The notes under the pieces were generated by a model. The model saw nothing but the letters and a program-made list of their open reading frames with translations. It was not told the DNA's origin and did not search any database. Positions 51,878 to 61,813 of a DNA stretch of 64,000 nt are shown in pieces. Both the position numbers and the translations under genes were made by a program. This stretch comes from Nitrospirales bacterium (GTDB lineage Bacteria; Nitrospirota; Nitrospiria; Nitrospirales; UBA8639), in assembly GCA_021604005.1 (NCBI GenBank), contig BQIV01000009.1, positions 1 through 64,000 on the forward strand, written 5' to 3'. Within the stretch, counting starts at the first letter, position 1, and the number at the start of each line of letters is the position of its first letter.

Positions 51878-52312
51878 ATGGATAAAACCCTTTGGCTGAA
51901 CCTTAATGCCGTCCTCGGAAGTCTGGTCGTGACGATTGGGCTTTGGATGTTACTTGGGACATTAGCGCTTCCGCTGGGAGTCGTCATCGCCCTAGGCGTC
52001 GCAGGTCTGCTAGCATGGAAATGTCCAAGCATCGGACATGTATGGATCGTGACGACATTGATCTTAGGGATCGAGAGTTTGGCCTGGCCCGTCATTCAAA
52101 TGGTGGACCTTCAAAAACTTGGCCCGGAACCCCCGCTGGAAGATCTTCAACGAATTTTTACAGCCGTGATGTTCGGTCTGTTTTCCGGAGTCTTCTGGAT
52201 GACCTTTGCATATGGAATTTATAAGCGAACCAAAGGCGAACCGCCTTTACCTGAATCAACCAATCAACCTGCAACCGGGAAAAAACGGAAAAAGTCAAAA
52301 CGAAAACAGTAA
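51878..52312 (+). CDS. Small membrane protein of unknown function
   Basis: A 144-residue protein from ATG 51878; a GTG at 51866 would add four residues. Four hydrophobic segments are visible: NAVLGSLVVTIGLWMLLGTL, LPLGVVIALGVAGLLAW, HVWIVTTLILGIESLAW and IFTAVMFGLFSGVFWMTFAYGIY. The C-terminal tail is strongly basic (GKKRKKSKRKQ). I do not recognise the family. It is flanked on both sides by hairpins of the TCGTATCTCGT family, and its stop is about 130 nt from the 3' end of the convergent priA-like gene. Confidence 0.65.
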   Translation: MDKTLWLNLNAVLGSLVVTIGLWMLLGTLALPLGVVIALGVAGLLAWKCPSIGHVWIVTTLILGIESLAWPVIQMVDLQKLGPEPPLEDLQRIFTAVMFGLFSGVFWMTFAYGIYKRTKGEPPLPESTNQPATGKKRKKSKRKQ

Positions 52313-52314
52313 TT

Positions 52315-52432
52315 CGTATCTCGTGGAGAGACAAAAACGTATCTCGTGAATCGTCGTTCGTATCTCGTAAAAAACTGCAGGAATTTCCTCACTCAATACG
52401 AGCGACCAGATACGAGATACGCTTATAAGGCG
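52315..52432. repeat. TCGTATCTCGT-family repeat array
   Basis: Between two convergent genes. TCGTATCTCGT occurs on the plus strand at about 52315-52325 and 52358-52368, with ACGTATCTCGTGAATCGTCG between them. The complementary ACGAGCGACC...TACGAGATACG follows at about 52399-52421. The whole can fold as a long imperfect hairpin and may act as terminator for both sides. Confidence 0.7.
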
Positions 52433-52445
52433 ACGAGGAACACCC

Positions 52446-54761
52446 CTATTGCAAGTTGATAGGGTTCACTTTTATCTCCAGCGTGACTCGTTCTTGCTTG
52501 AGTCTGTTTGCGAGATCTTTTTGCAGACGTTTCACCAATTCATGCGAACGTGTAGGATCCGACTCTTTTATAATCAACACATAGCGAGTCAAACCAGGAC
52601 TTGTTGTATGGGGCGAAAGCAACGGGCCTAAGATATTGTCGGTCTTTACAGCAGAAGGCCCTGTCTGTTTCCCAGACTTTTTGCCGCTTCCATCATCAAT
52701 CGCTGACAGTTGTTCCCGGCAGGTCATGGCTATTTGCAGTACAGACTCAGAATGTCTTCCGGATAGAGCGAGGTGGACAAGGATTGCATACGGGGGATAG
52801 TTCAAGGCAAGGCGGGTGCGGAGCTCTTCTTCATAAAAAATAGATGGATTTTGTTGCGTCACGGATTGAATCACGTAGTGGGTAGGGAGCAAAGTCTGAA
52901 GGATAATTTCAGATGAAGCACTCGCTTCATCGAGTAATCCCACAGCATCCAATAGTCGATGATAGGTTCGCTCAGCCGATCGAAAATCCGGAAAGTGCAA
53001 ACCGGCGTCGGCATTGGGAATCCCTACAAATTGCACGGGTGGGAATGTCTCAACATGAAACAACAACTCCGTCCCAATAAGGATACTGATGTTTTTGTTA
53101 TGAAAATCCTCAAGAACCGTTTTCTCTTGCAGGGACGTTTTGATTGTTTCTCGATCAAACCGGGCGACACAGGCATCGGGAAACTTTTTCTGAATCAGAG
53201 CCTCAAGTTGTTCAGTTCCATACCCTGAAGCTTCAATCCGCACTGACTGACACTTCGGACATACCATTGGCGGAACGTGAGCCGCCCCACAATACGAACA
53301 TCGTAGACGAGCCGGCTTTTGATAGAGGATCAACACCACGCCGCACTTTGTACAGTGCGGCACATGACCACAGTCTTTACATGTCAGTGAACGAGAAAAC
53401 CCTTTACGGTTCAAAAATATGACAACTCGCCCCTTACCTTCCAAGGCCTGTTGTATGCCGTCCACCATTCTCCTGGACAAGATGGTTCCATATTCAACGT
53501 CACGCAAATTCACGACGTCAATATTTACAGGCTTTCGAAGATTCTGATCCTGGCCCCCATTTGCCTCATCAACATGCCCCAATTGGTGAAACGTTTCTAG
53601 CGAAGGGTGGGAAGATCCCAGCACAAGCGTGGCCGACTCCAATCGGGCACGCATTCTAGCGACATCTCGTGCGTGATAATACGGACTTTGTTCATCTTGA
53701 AACGAAGCATCCTCTTCTTGTTCTACCCAGATGACCCCGATGGACTGAAGCGGTAAAAAAATGGCCAGTCGCGTTCCAACAACAACGTCATATCCACCAT
53801 CATGGATATCCTGCCACACCTGAGACCGGACCTGCGGAGAAAGATCCCCATGATATTCTGCAACGCGCGCTCCCATCACTGATCGCAACCCATCAACCAG
53901 ACAAGACACCTGCTGCACTTCCGGACACAACACCAATACTGTTCGTTGGCGTTCAAGCGTTTCCTGAATAACATTGATGAGATAGCTTTCCCGGATAGAC
54001 CGAGAGGCGTCTAATAGCATTTCATTGTATCGTTGAGCGGAAAGGGCTTTACGCACATACGTTAACCACGGAGACTCACATTCAGAACTCGTGTCATGAG
54101 CAAATAATAATGATCTTTCCCCTACCACCGTTCTCGAATCTGGCAAGAAACGAAAAGTTGTAGGCTGAATAATCGAAGACGCCGTGGTTTTCTCTGGAGC
54201 GTCCCGTACCCATTCAATGTCCTGAATAAACTTCCGACGCTTGAGCCCCGCAATGGCGGAACTGTTCCCCTCGATGGCCTTAAGAAGAGTTGCTCGTGTT
54301 AACCCTTTTGGTGTCTTTGCTAAACGAGTAAGAACGATAGATTGATCTGGTGAGAGTCGTGAATGTCCCCTCGCCAGCGCTCCTTCTTCTGTAAGCACGA
54401 TGCGCTTCGCGACACGATTCGAGGCTACTGGCGGGAGAACGAGTCGAAGGCCAGAACCTGGAGGTGCAAGATAATAGGTCTCGACTTGATTGGCTAATTG
54501 CAGCAACACCGGGCTCAGGGACGAATCCGATGGCTCATCAACGATCGCAGTAACTTCGCGAAGGTCATACCGAGACAACCCTTCTCTCAGCGATTGGTCA
54601 GCGAAATCCTGAAATAATTTAAACACGAGTCCTTGTGCAGACGAACGCCCAAGCGGAACCAGCACGCGACTCCCCACCTGAACCCGACCTGTAAGACGCG
54701 CAGGAATGCGATAGGTAAAGACTCGATAACGGCGTTGAGGAAAGACTATATCAGCAAACAT
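52446..54761 (-). CDS. priA: PriA homologue (primosomal protein N') with degenerate helicase motifs
   Basis: A 771-residue PriA-type protein by length and layout. The N-terminal DNA-binding domain is normal: MFADIVFPQRRYRVFTYRIP, VGSRVLVPLGRSSAQGLV. The zinc-binding insert has all eight cysteines in four CxxC pairs: CKDC, CTKC, CSYC, CPKC. But the ATPase motifs are lost. Where GSGKT is expected, near residues 250-260, it reads LLDASRSIRESYL. DEEH is replaced at residues 347-350 by EQEE, although VGTRLAIFLPL before it is intact. The motif VI arginine segment QVAGRAGR is replaced by LLDAVGLLDEASAS (near residues 600-615). It may keep replication-restart DNA binding but not helicase activity. 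Confidence 0.88.
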   Translation of the reverse strand: MFADIVFPQRRYRVFTYRIPARLTGRVQVGSRVLVPLGRSSAQGLVFKLFQDFADQSLREGLSRYDLREVTAIVDEPSDSSLSPVLLQLANQVETYYLAPPGSGLRLVLPPVASNRVAKRIVLTEEGALARGHSRLSPDQSIVLTRLAKTPKGLTRATLLKAIEGNSSAIAGLKRRKFIQDIEWVRDAPEKTTASSIIQPTTFRFLPDSRTVVGERSLLFAHDTSSECESPWLTYVRKALSAQRYNEMLLDASRSIRESYLINVIQETLERQRTVLVLCPEVQQVSCLVDGLRSVMGARVAEYHGDLSPQVRSQVWQDIHDGGYDVVVGTRLAIFLPLQSIGVIWVEQEEDASFQDEQSPYYHARDVARMRARLESATLVLGSSHPSLETFHQLGHVDEANGGQDQNLRKPVNIDVVNLRDVEYGTILSRRMVDGIQQALEGKGRVVIFLNRKGFSRSLTCKDCGHVPHCTKCGVVLILYQKPARLRCSYCGAAHVPPMVCPKCQSVRIEASGYGTEQLEALIQKKFPDACVARFDRETIKTSLQEKTVLEDFHNKNISILIGTELLFHVETFPPVQFVGIPNADAGLHFPDFRSAERTYHRLLDAVGLLDEASASSEIILQTLLPTHYVIQSVTQQNPSIFYEEELRTRLALNYPPYAILVHLALSGRHSESVLQIAMTCREQLSAIDDGSGKKSGKQTGPSAVKTDNILGPLLSPHTTSPGLTRYVLIIKESDPTRSHELVKRLQKDLANRLKQERVTLEIKVNPINLQ

Positions 54762-55097
54762 GATCCCTTAGTTATAGCAAGAATTTTTCAACTGGGTGAA
54801 TTCAAGAAGAATTTCTGTAGGATAGCTTTGCTAAATTTTGTTCTGGCTAGACCAATCCTTTCCCAACCTATCAGAACATGATAATTGGTCACACAGCCAG
54901 AAAGATCTATTCTATTCTAAATCTACATGTGCTAGCTCTATCACTGTCTGTACGCAAACTTGAAATTATCTCAGCAAATATCTAGCATAAACTCCCAGAG
55001 CCAGTACCGGACAGCCAACACAATCCATCAGCAGGATGAACCTGAGTCAGAAACCTCATCTTATAACTCAGCGCATATGGTCATCGTTTGAGACGCC
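54762..55097. other. 336-base divergent intergenic region
   Basis: It contains the promoters of priA (leftward) and of the SWIM gene (rightward). I see no repeat family member, gene or strong hairpin. Confidence 0.45.
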
Positions 55098-56785
55098 ATG
55101 AGTAAGAACTCACTCGCCACCATTTTAACGGCCAAACACCTTCGAACGTTAGCAGAAGACCGGTTTTTTGAACGAGGGCAAGACTACTTCGAGCATGGTC
55201 AGGTGGCTCGGTTGACCGAGTCTAATGGGGTGATTCACGCCTCGGTGCATGGGTCTAAACCCTATACGGTCAAACTTTGGGAAGAGCAAAGTGCTCTGGG
55301 CTATCGTTGCACATGCCCCGTAGGAGCGGACGGAGAGCTATGCAAACACTGCGTGGCCGTGGGACTCGCTTGGGAGGACAAGCAGACTGCGAACCAAGCG
55401 ACAAGCTCCCAATCGAAACAATCGGGCACACAGAAGATCACGCTCGATGATGTGCGAACCTATCTGGGCAGCAAGAAAAAATCTACCTTAATTGACCTCA
55501 TCATGGAGCGGGTTGACGAGGATGACCGATTGCGAGAACGGTTGTTCATCAAGGTTGCAAAGCAAGGGAAGAAGGGGCTGAATGTCCACGCGTTTCGCCG
55601 CTCAATCGATCGTGCGGTCGATGGTGGTGGATTCGTCGACTACCATTCCACCTATGACTATGCCCAAGGGATTGATGATGTCGTGGATTCCATTGCCGAG
55701 CTTCTTCAAGAAGGACTGGGCACTGAAGTCATCGAGGTGTCGGAATATGCCCTTCGCGCGGTGGAGGAATCGCTCCACGCGATTGATGATTCCGACGGCT
55801 ATATGGGTGACATTCTCGATCGATTACAAGAGCTTCACCATCAGGCTTGTCAGGTCGCTCAACCTGATCCTGAAACGCTTGCTACGCGGCTGTTTGAGTG
55901 GGAACTCCGAACCGATTGGGATACATTTTACGGAGCGGCCAAAATCTATGGAGATGTTCTGGGGAAGAAAGGGCTGGCACGGTATCGGATGCTTGCGGAC
56001 GAACACTGGGCACACGTCTCACCACTCAAACCCGGCGATCCCGAGCGATCAAGGCCAAAGATCTTTCACATGCCTACAATTTTTTGCAGATCGCGGAACT
56101 CTATCAACAAGCCCGCCAACATGACCTCGCGTTGGAGTGGGCTGAACGTGGAGTCCGAGCGTTTCCAGATAGGACAGATTCGCGGTTGCGTGCATTTCTG
56201 GCTCAAGAATACCACCGGCGTGATCGCCATGACGATGCCCTCTCGTTGATATGGGATGAGTTTTCCGATTTTCTGCATCTCGATCGTTACAAACTGCTCA
56301 AAACTCATGCCGACAAGACACAGCAATGGCCAAGCTGGCGCGAAAGGGCATTAGCCCTCGTGCGAACAAGACTAAGTGAGGCAAAAGGGAAAGAACAAGC
56401 ACGACGATGGAGTTGGGAGGCTACTGCGGACCACTCGGATCTCGTCATGATTTTTCTCTGGGAACAGGATGTCGAGGCAGCCTGGAAGGAAGCCAAAGCC
56501 GGAGGCTGCAGCTCTATCCTGTGGTTGAAGTTGGCGGCCAAGCGAGAAAACGACTATCCGGAGGACGCACTTGGGATCTACCAGAATCAGGTCGAGCCGA
56601 CGCTCGCGCGTAAGAATAACGACGCCTATCAAGAAACGATCACCTATCTGAAACAGATTCACCGTCTCATGCATGCAACCAACCAACAGCAACAATTCAT
56701 CAAATACATCCAGACGCTTCGTCTGGCTCATAAACCCAAACGCAATTTCATGAAACTGCTGGATGAGCAAAAAGATTGGCAATAA
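55098..56785 (+). pseudogene. SWIM zinc-finger protein gene, broken by a frameshift/deletion near 56045
   Basis: The first frame starts at ATG 55098 and carries a SWIM zinc motif, YRCTCPVGADGELCKHCVAVG (CxC...CxH), then a long helical region. It runs to residue ~320 (WAHVSPLKPGDPE), after which the sequence becomes meaningless and stops at 56249. A second frame, offset by one base, continues with AIKAKDLSHAYNFLQIAELYQQARQHDLALEWAERGVRAFP to a stop at 56785. Together they give a SWIM/TPR-like protein of about 560 residues. In related proteins about 25 residues usually lie between these two parts, so a small deletion is more likely than one lost base. An assembly error is an alternative. The role of intact relatives is unknown. 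Confidence 0.85.
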
Positions 56786-56969
56786 TCGATTATCCTAGTC
56801 ATTTGGGTGAGGCTTACTAACAATTCAGTTAACATCAGATATTTTACAGATTCTCGCTTCTGTAGAGTTAAGCCATGCCTTACCAATGCCCTTAAGATTT
56901 ATGCTGTTATCTACCAGAATATCGAACAAACCAGTTCAATAACGTAAACAATATACCATGGAGTTCTCT

Positions 56970-57716
56970 CTATTTACGTTGTTGTCGCATTCTCCATAAC
57001 CCTAAGGTTCCCAACCCTGACCCTAATAGTACTATCGTTGATGGTTCAGGGATTGGATTACCTCCTCCGGGAGGATCCGCAAAATCTTCTAAAAACCCGT
57101 TATGGCTCGTTGGCTCCGAAAAACCTAATATATTCAGATCGAGTGAGTTAGGTGAAACTTCAGTAAATTTTCCCAGAAGTGTTGCCGTGGCACTTTGTGA
57201 TTCTAAAACTCCAAAAACATTGGCTGCAGGAAAAGTGGCCATTGGAATAGTAGCCCTGTCCGCACTAGCTATCGGATCGGAAGAGTTAGGTGTATTCACA
57301 ATACTAATCACCCGAATGTCCGATCCAGCAAACTGAGTAGGGGTAATTTGAAAACTATCTAACGCTAAGGTTGCGCTGGAGATTTCTGTTCCTGGGAATA
57401 TTGTTCCGTTGAAAAACTCTATCTCTCCCAGAACAAAGGGTTGGTCAATCTCTGTAGTAAAAGATATAGGTGTAAAGGCAAAACTACTGGGCGGAGTAAT
57501 CGCCCCTCCTGGGCCCAAAAAGCAATTCGTTACACCGTCGCAAGGAACCCCCCAAGTAATAGTGCTCGTACCGAAACCAGTAGTTACAGAGGGAGGACTA
57601 GGAGGGACAGGATTGATAAACGTTCCACTATAGATTCCATTTACAGAAACAGCAAAAGCAGACATTGGGGAAAGAAGTGATGCAATAAAAATGAGAGTGC
57701 GAATTGTCGATTTCAT
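56970..57716 (-). CDS. PEP-CTERM sorting-domain exported protein
   Basis: A 248-residue protein. Signal peptide MKSTIRTLIFIASLLSPMSAFA. The C-terminus has PIPEPSTIVLLGSGLGTLGLW then RMRQQRK: a PEP motif, a hydrophobic helix and a basic end. That is the sorting signal processed by exosortase/EpsH systems. The middle is beta-rich with few charges; TSTITWGVPCD and SFAFTPISF look like a choice-of-anchor-type fold. Two cysteines (PCDGVTNCF) could form a disulfide. Exosortase itself is not in the window. The protein is presumably exported to the surface or extracellular matrix. Confidence 0.85.
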   Translation of the reverse strand: MKSTIRTLIFIASLLSPMSAFAVSVNGIYSGTFINPVPPSPPSVTTGFGTSTITWGVPCDGVTNCFLGPGGAITPPSSFAFTPISFTTEIDQPFVLGEIEFFNGTIFPGTEISSATLALDSFQITPTQFAGSDIRVISIVNTPNSSDPIASADRATIPMATFPAANVFGVLESQSATATLLGKFTEVSPNSLDLNILGFSEPTSHNGFLEDFADPPGGGNPIPEPSTIVLLGSGLGTLGLWRMRQQRK

Positions 57717-58564
57717 AACTACCCCTCCTTGGCATTAATTCGCATCTAACCTTATTTAAGTACTCGGGCCAGTTTATATAGTTAGATATTTTTGTCAAGC
57801 ATTTTGCATAACACCTCAAAATTTTTTTGTTCAGTCATACCGTGCACTTGCAGAGACACTGGCTCCTGGCATAAATAACAAAAATCACCTTAACCTTTCT
57901 CTTAAGAATACATTAGAACTTGGTCCGTTCTATTATTTTTTGGTGGCAAACCCAGCAAACCACTGCTTAAGGTCGACGACGAAAAAGTAACTATGCACAT
58001 CAAAGGCAATCAAGACGGGTTTAAAACTGAGCGTCCAAATGTTAGGGATTTGAACAAGAGTATGTTTATCCGTATAAAGACAGTAAATATGTGATGTTCT
58101 TTTTTAGTCTAATACATGAAAGGTTACTGATATTCCTCCAATGGCAAAACAAGGAAATGCCTCGGTAAACAAGTACGTTTGATCCCACTAATGAACTGCC
58201 ATCCATCAGATATGCATTGAGAAAACGAGATGGCGTACACAGTCACCAAAAATTTAGTTATAATAATATTTAGAAGCTGGTCCGCATAAAACTACATCAA
58301 GTCACTATGACGAAACTGAACCGACTTGGAGCGTCTAGCCGTAATTTTGATTTAGTCTTTTGGCAAATTCTGTCTCCGTCTATCAGGATGGCCGCGACAT
58401 CGGAAATGACGGTCATTCACCATAAGTTCAAAAAGCGCCAATTGGATGCACTCAGACTCAACCGAAATGTTACAGCTCTACGAAAGGTTGAATATTCCTG
58501 ATTGTGTTTAGGTAACAGACTTATTGCTCCAATTTACAGCAGAGGCTATTACGGCAATAACAGA
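57717..58564. other. Intergenic region of about 850 bases, AT-rich, no supported gene
   Basis: Upstream of both the PEP-CTERM gene (leftward) and the next exported protein gene (rightward). A run of T (about 57822-57829) is the only notable feature. Short frames here have no ribosome sites. Confidence 0.45.
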
Positions 58565-59167
58565 ATGGTCGTTCATTTCTATTCAAGACGAACTAGCAGT
58601 CAGAGTTTTTTGAAGAAAAGACTCTTTAACCTGTTGTGTGTCATTACGATTCTGGTGTGGGGATCATCAACCCTATGGGCTCATCCGAACGCCCTGTCCC
58701 CTATGAGTCCACCGTTCAGTGAACCTTTGCTCATTCCCGTTGTCACGCCATCTCCTTTTCCACATATGCAACCGGACCGGAAACCGGAAAGCCAACTGCC
58801 GGAAGAGCCCGACGAGTTTGATGATCGAGAAATCGAAGCATTTTACGACTGGCGGAATGATATGTTTTTCCGTCGCTTTGATATGACCGGGACAGGAGCC
58901 GTGGATTACATGACAGCCAGACGCACGTATAAAGTGTGGCTTGATGACTATGGTACGCCCTCGGTGATTACGGTCGCAGACCCATTGTTCTATTGGATCG
59001 ATCTGAATAACAATGGACGGTTTGAACAAGAGTTAGGTGAAATATGGGTCGACTCCTATGAAGACGGATTGACTGGCAATGAAAAGCCCTACGACAACAG
59101 CGATCTGCAGCAAGCTCCGGCAGAGGTTCCACTATGGTCGGCCCCGACACCTGATGCCGGTCAATAG
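58565..59167 (+). CDS. Exported protein of unknown function with EF-hand-like segments
   Basis: A 200-residue protein from ATG 58565; an in-frame start at 58502 would add 21 residues before the signal sequence. The signal is FLKKRLFNLLCVITILVWGSSTLWA. A Pro-rich region (SPPFSEPLLIPVVTPSPFPH) is followed by an acidic part. RFDMTGTGAVDYMTARR and WIDLNNNGRFEQELGEIWVD resemble calcium-binding loops (DxNxNG...), though not complete EF-hands. I do not recognise a family. A small gene follows after 8 nt and may be co-transcribed. Confidence 0.7.
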   Translation: MVVHFYSRRTSSQSFLKKRLFNLLCVITILVWGSSTLWAHPNALSPMSPPFSEPLLIPVVTPSPFPHMQPDRKPESQLPEEPDEFDDREIEAFYDWRNDMFFRRFDMTGTGAVDYMTARRTYKVWLDDYGTPSVITVADPLFYWIDLNNNGRFEQELGEIWVDSYEDGLTGNEKPYDNSDLQQAPAEVPLWSAPTPDAGQ

Positions 59168-59175
59168 GACACGAC

Positions 59176-59403
59176 ATGAACGATCAAGAACAATCTAACA
59201 ACGGCACATCCCCTGGCTCTTCTGAACCGAAAAAACGAATCAACACGCAAATTCATCGGCGCAGCAAAGCTAAAGCCGTGTATCCTCTCTCTGATGAATG
59301 GGAAGACTCCTCATCGTCAGCCCCGCCCAAACAACTCCGCATGCCATCCTCGAACATGAAGAAAACTGGCCAGGACGGCTCTAAAGAATCTAAAGAACCA
59401 TAA
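59176..59403 (+). CDS. Small, highly polar protein of unknown function
   Basis: A 75-residue protein rich in Ser, Lys, Glu and Pro, with no hydrophobic core; it is probably disordered. It starts at ATG 59176, 8 nt after the previous stop, with a weak ribosome site (AGGACA). The composition (KPKKRINTQIHRRSKAKAV-like basic stretch, then SDEWEDSSSSAPPK) offers no family clue. Its place in a likely two-gene operon is the main support. Confidence 0.45.
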   Translation: MNDQEQSNNGTSPGSSEPKKRINTQIHRRSKAKAVYPLSDEWEDSSSSAPPKQLRMPSSNMKKTGQDGSKESKEP

Positions 59404-59516
59404 TGATTGTCACGCAAATTCGATGATCATCTTTATTAAAGAGATACACACCTGTATCTCTTTCGATAACATTCCCACCTTCCTCGCATTCTGCATTTCA
59501 GAAAATTCAATACAAT

Positions 59517-59610
59517 TATAGCGAATCCAAATACGTTTCAAACGGAAAAATACAACGAACTCCGCGCGGTACAACGTTTGAATCAGCGGAAGTTATTTGA
59601 AACGGCTATA
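59517..59610. repeat. ~95-bp MITE-like repeat, copy B
   Basis: It starts TATAGCGAATCCAAATACGT and ends GGAAGTTATTTGAAACGGCTATA, 94 bp. Both ends and the central CCGCGCG match copy A at 6526-6620. It lies in the 327-base gap before the endonuclease/exonuclease/phosphatase gene, which is otherwise empty. Confidence 0.75.
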
Positions 59611-59730
59611 ATGTGTTCGGCACCCCTTTGTTGCTGGACCATTTCTTGCGGTAGGGTATGATGCAGGGAAGACAGTATCCCTGTATGCATACGGAGAACG
59701 CGATAGGGTAAATAGCACAAGGAGGTGAAA

Positions 59731-60720
59731 ATGTTACGAGTGGCCACATTTAATATTGAAAATCTGGATGACAAGGCAGATGAGAGGAACCCATCATTGG
59801 AGGTTCGGACTCCGATACTTCAAGCCACGCTTCGGCGCATCAATGCGGATATTTTGTGCTTGCAAGAAGTTCATGGACAAGAACTCCCGGAACATACGAG
59901 CAATAATCCGAAGCGAGCCTTAACCGCATTGGAGGCGGTACTGCAAGGTACCGAATACGAAACGTTTCACCGGGTCCATACCGTGACCGCTGGTGGAGAG
60001 GCCTACAACGAACGAAACCTGGTTATCTTGTCTCGATATCCCATTACCGCATCAGCTCAATACCGAAACACGCGCATCGATGAACTGCTCTATCGCCGAG
60101 TCACCGCCATTCCCCACGAGGCAGAGGCGAAAAAGGTGGGATGGGAACGTCCAATCTTGCATGCCGAGATTCAACATCCTCAACTTGGCACAATCCACGT
60201 GCTCAATCTTCACCTCAAGTCAAGGCTGGGCACACCCGTTCCTGGACAAAAAGACGGATTTTCCTGGAATAGTGCAGGCGGCTGGGCCGAAGGCAGTTTT
60301 CTTTCATCGATTAAACGGGTCGGACAGGCCCTTGAAACGCGGGTGGTGATTGATGATCTGCTTGATAGCGATCCTGAGGCAAAAATCGTCGTATGCGGAG
60401 ATTTCAATGGCGAGCCTGGGGAAGTCCCGGTCGAAGCCATCTGTGGAAAGGTCGAAAACACCGACAATCCGGATCTACGAGCAAAAGTCTTAATTCCCTG
60501 TAGCCTCTCGATCCCTGAGTCAATTCGTTTTAGCCATTATCATCATGGACAGGGCAACCTTTTGGATCATATGGTGATCTCACAGTCACTGCTACCGTAT
60601 TTTACGCGAGCCATGATCTATAATGAGAATCTTCATGACGAAAGCTTGCCATTCAGGTTCGATACGAAATATCCAGAAGCCGACCACGCCCCCTTCGTGT
60701 CTGAGTTCACTGAAGGCTAA
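59731..60720 (+). CDS. Endonuclease/exonuclease/phosphatase-family protein
   Basis: A 329-residue protein from ATG 59731, 3-4 nt after GGAGGTG; GTG 59725 is a less likely start. The fold motifs are complete: RVATFNIENLDD (N, E), ADILCLQEVHGQE (metal Glu), LVILSRYPI, HVLNLHLKSRLG (His), VVCGDFNGEPGE (D, N) and EADHAPFVSEF (DH pair). Such metal-dependent enzymes cut DNA/RNA or phosphate esters; the actual substrate cannot be inferred. No signal peptide. It stands alone with no operon partner. Confidence 0.9.
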   Translation: MLRVATFNIENLDDKADERNPSLEVRTPILQATLRRINADILCLQEVHGQELPEHTSNNPKRALTALEAVLQGTEYETFHRVHTVTAGGEAYNERNLVILSRYPITASAQYRNTRIDELLYRRVTAIPHEAEAKKVGWERPILHAEIQHPQLGTIHVLNLHLKSRLGTPVPGQKDGFSWNSAGGWAEGSFLSSIKRVGQALETRVVIDDLLDSDPEAKIVVCGDFNGEPGEVPVEAICGKVENTDNPDLRAKVLIPCSLSIPESIRFSHYHHGQGNLLDHMVISQSLLPYFTRAMIYNENLHDESLPFRFDTKYPEADHAPFVSEFTEG

Positions 60721-61008
60721 AAGACATATTTTCTAAAAAATAGAGACAATCGGCCATATTTCTAGATTTTCACTGTTTTACTTGATATAGCTTTAACTTT
60801 TCATTAAGACGTATAGCCGTGCCATGCCCTTCCGTCTGTACGAAGTGTGTCCTCGCGCTGTGTGAGTGGGGGTGGTTTGGCTGGAAGCTATGTGATTCCG
60901 CGATAGCCTTTGGGGAGGCGATTGCGTCAGAGGACATGTTGCTCGAGCCCACGGCTCACTCCACCGTTCATTGCCTATTGTCTTTGTCGTCTCAGTTTTG
61001 ACTCCCTG

Positions 61009-61190
61009 CCGGGGTTCGTCCCGGCGGCCAAGGCCCTTTTGTTTCGGCAAAAGGACCCAAAACCATGAACGCCCAGGCCAGGCTCATCGGATGAGCTGAA
61101 CCCCGGTTGGTGGGGCGGGCTAACTCGCTGCGCTCAAACAAGCCCGCCCGGTATGAGAGGTGTTCACTCAACGGACTGGCCTGCAAGCGT
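61009..61190. repeat. GC-rich structured repeat region with hairpins
   Basis: CCTTTTG (61035-61041) pairs with CAAAAGG (61048-61054); GGGCGGGCT (61113-61121) with AGCCCGCCC (61141-61149). CTCATCGGATGAG adds a short third dyad. The phrase CTTTTGTTTCGGCAAAAGGA recalls a dispersed bacterial intergenic repeat that I remember from other genomes, but this is from memory only. GC content is higher than in the surrounding sequence. Confidence 0.55.
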
Positions 61191-61497
61191 CAAAGCATAG
61201 GTACTGAAAAAAGTTAAAAAAACTATAGGGCTGTTAATTTTTCATGCCGATCACTCATAAATTGTCGTCTGTAGACTCGCATCCTGATATAGTAGTGATA
61301 GGGGAAAATAGTCTTAGCTCATCTTTAGCCTGTCGTGCTCTCGTCTACGCGTCAATCTAAAGGGGCAAGGCCAAGTGCGGATCTGAGCCTTGGCTCATCT
61401 GCCATTTCCTCAATTTGGCCAAAGGCTGCCACCTCCGAGGGAAGGCTCCATGATCCATGACGACAACAAATGCGAGCCAAGCCAGCAAGACTACATG

Positions 61498-61570
61498 TAT
61501 GAATCGTCGTTCGTATCTCACAAAAACCTGAAGTACGTTTCCCACGAAATACGAGCAACAAGCAACGAAA
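61498..61570. repeat. TCGTATCTC-family repeat upstream of nuoA
   Basis: GAATCGTCGTTCGTATCTCAC at about 61502-61522 faces CCACGAAATACGAGCAACAAGCAACG at about 61543-61569. It is an imperfect hairpin of the same family as 49160-49277. Confidence 0.6.
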
Positions 61571-61813
61571 CCAGAGTAGGCGGCGGATTTTTTCAAAATT
61601 CCCCTGATGACGCAGCAGCCCCCCCATTTCGCAATACTCACAATCTGTTATTCCTTCACATCTCTGTAGCATGAAAAACTCTCACGAATCAGTTATATTG
61701 GGCCTTTCTTGCTAGGCTTAGGTCTTTTGTTCCATTGATTAGCAAAATTTTTAGGTGCTACGATGCACGATTCGTGAGAAAATACGGACTTTTTGCTTTC
61801 GGAGGTCCTTGTT

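Larger units (their letters stand above)
60721..61813. other. Long intergenic region of about 1.1 kb before nuoA, with hairpin repeats
   Basis: No supported gene. It contains a cluster of three GC-rich hairpins (61009-61190) and a TCGTATCTC-type repeat (61498-61570). The nuoA promoter should lie near the right end. Confidence 0.5.

Noticed and set aside
61390-61674. 94-codon frames on both strands upstream of nuoA
   Set aside because: Cover a hairpin repeat of the TCGTATCTC family; mutual shadows without ribosome sites.
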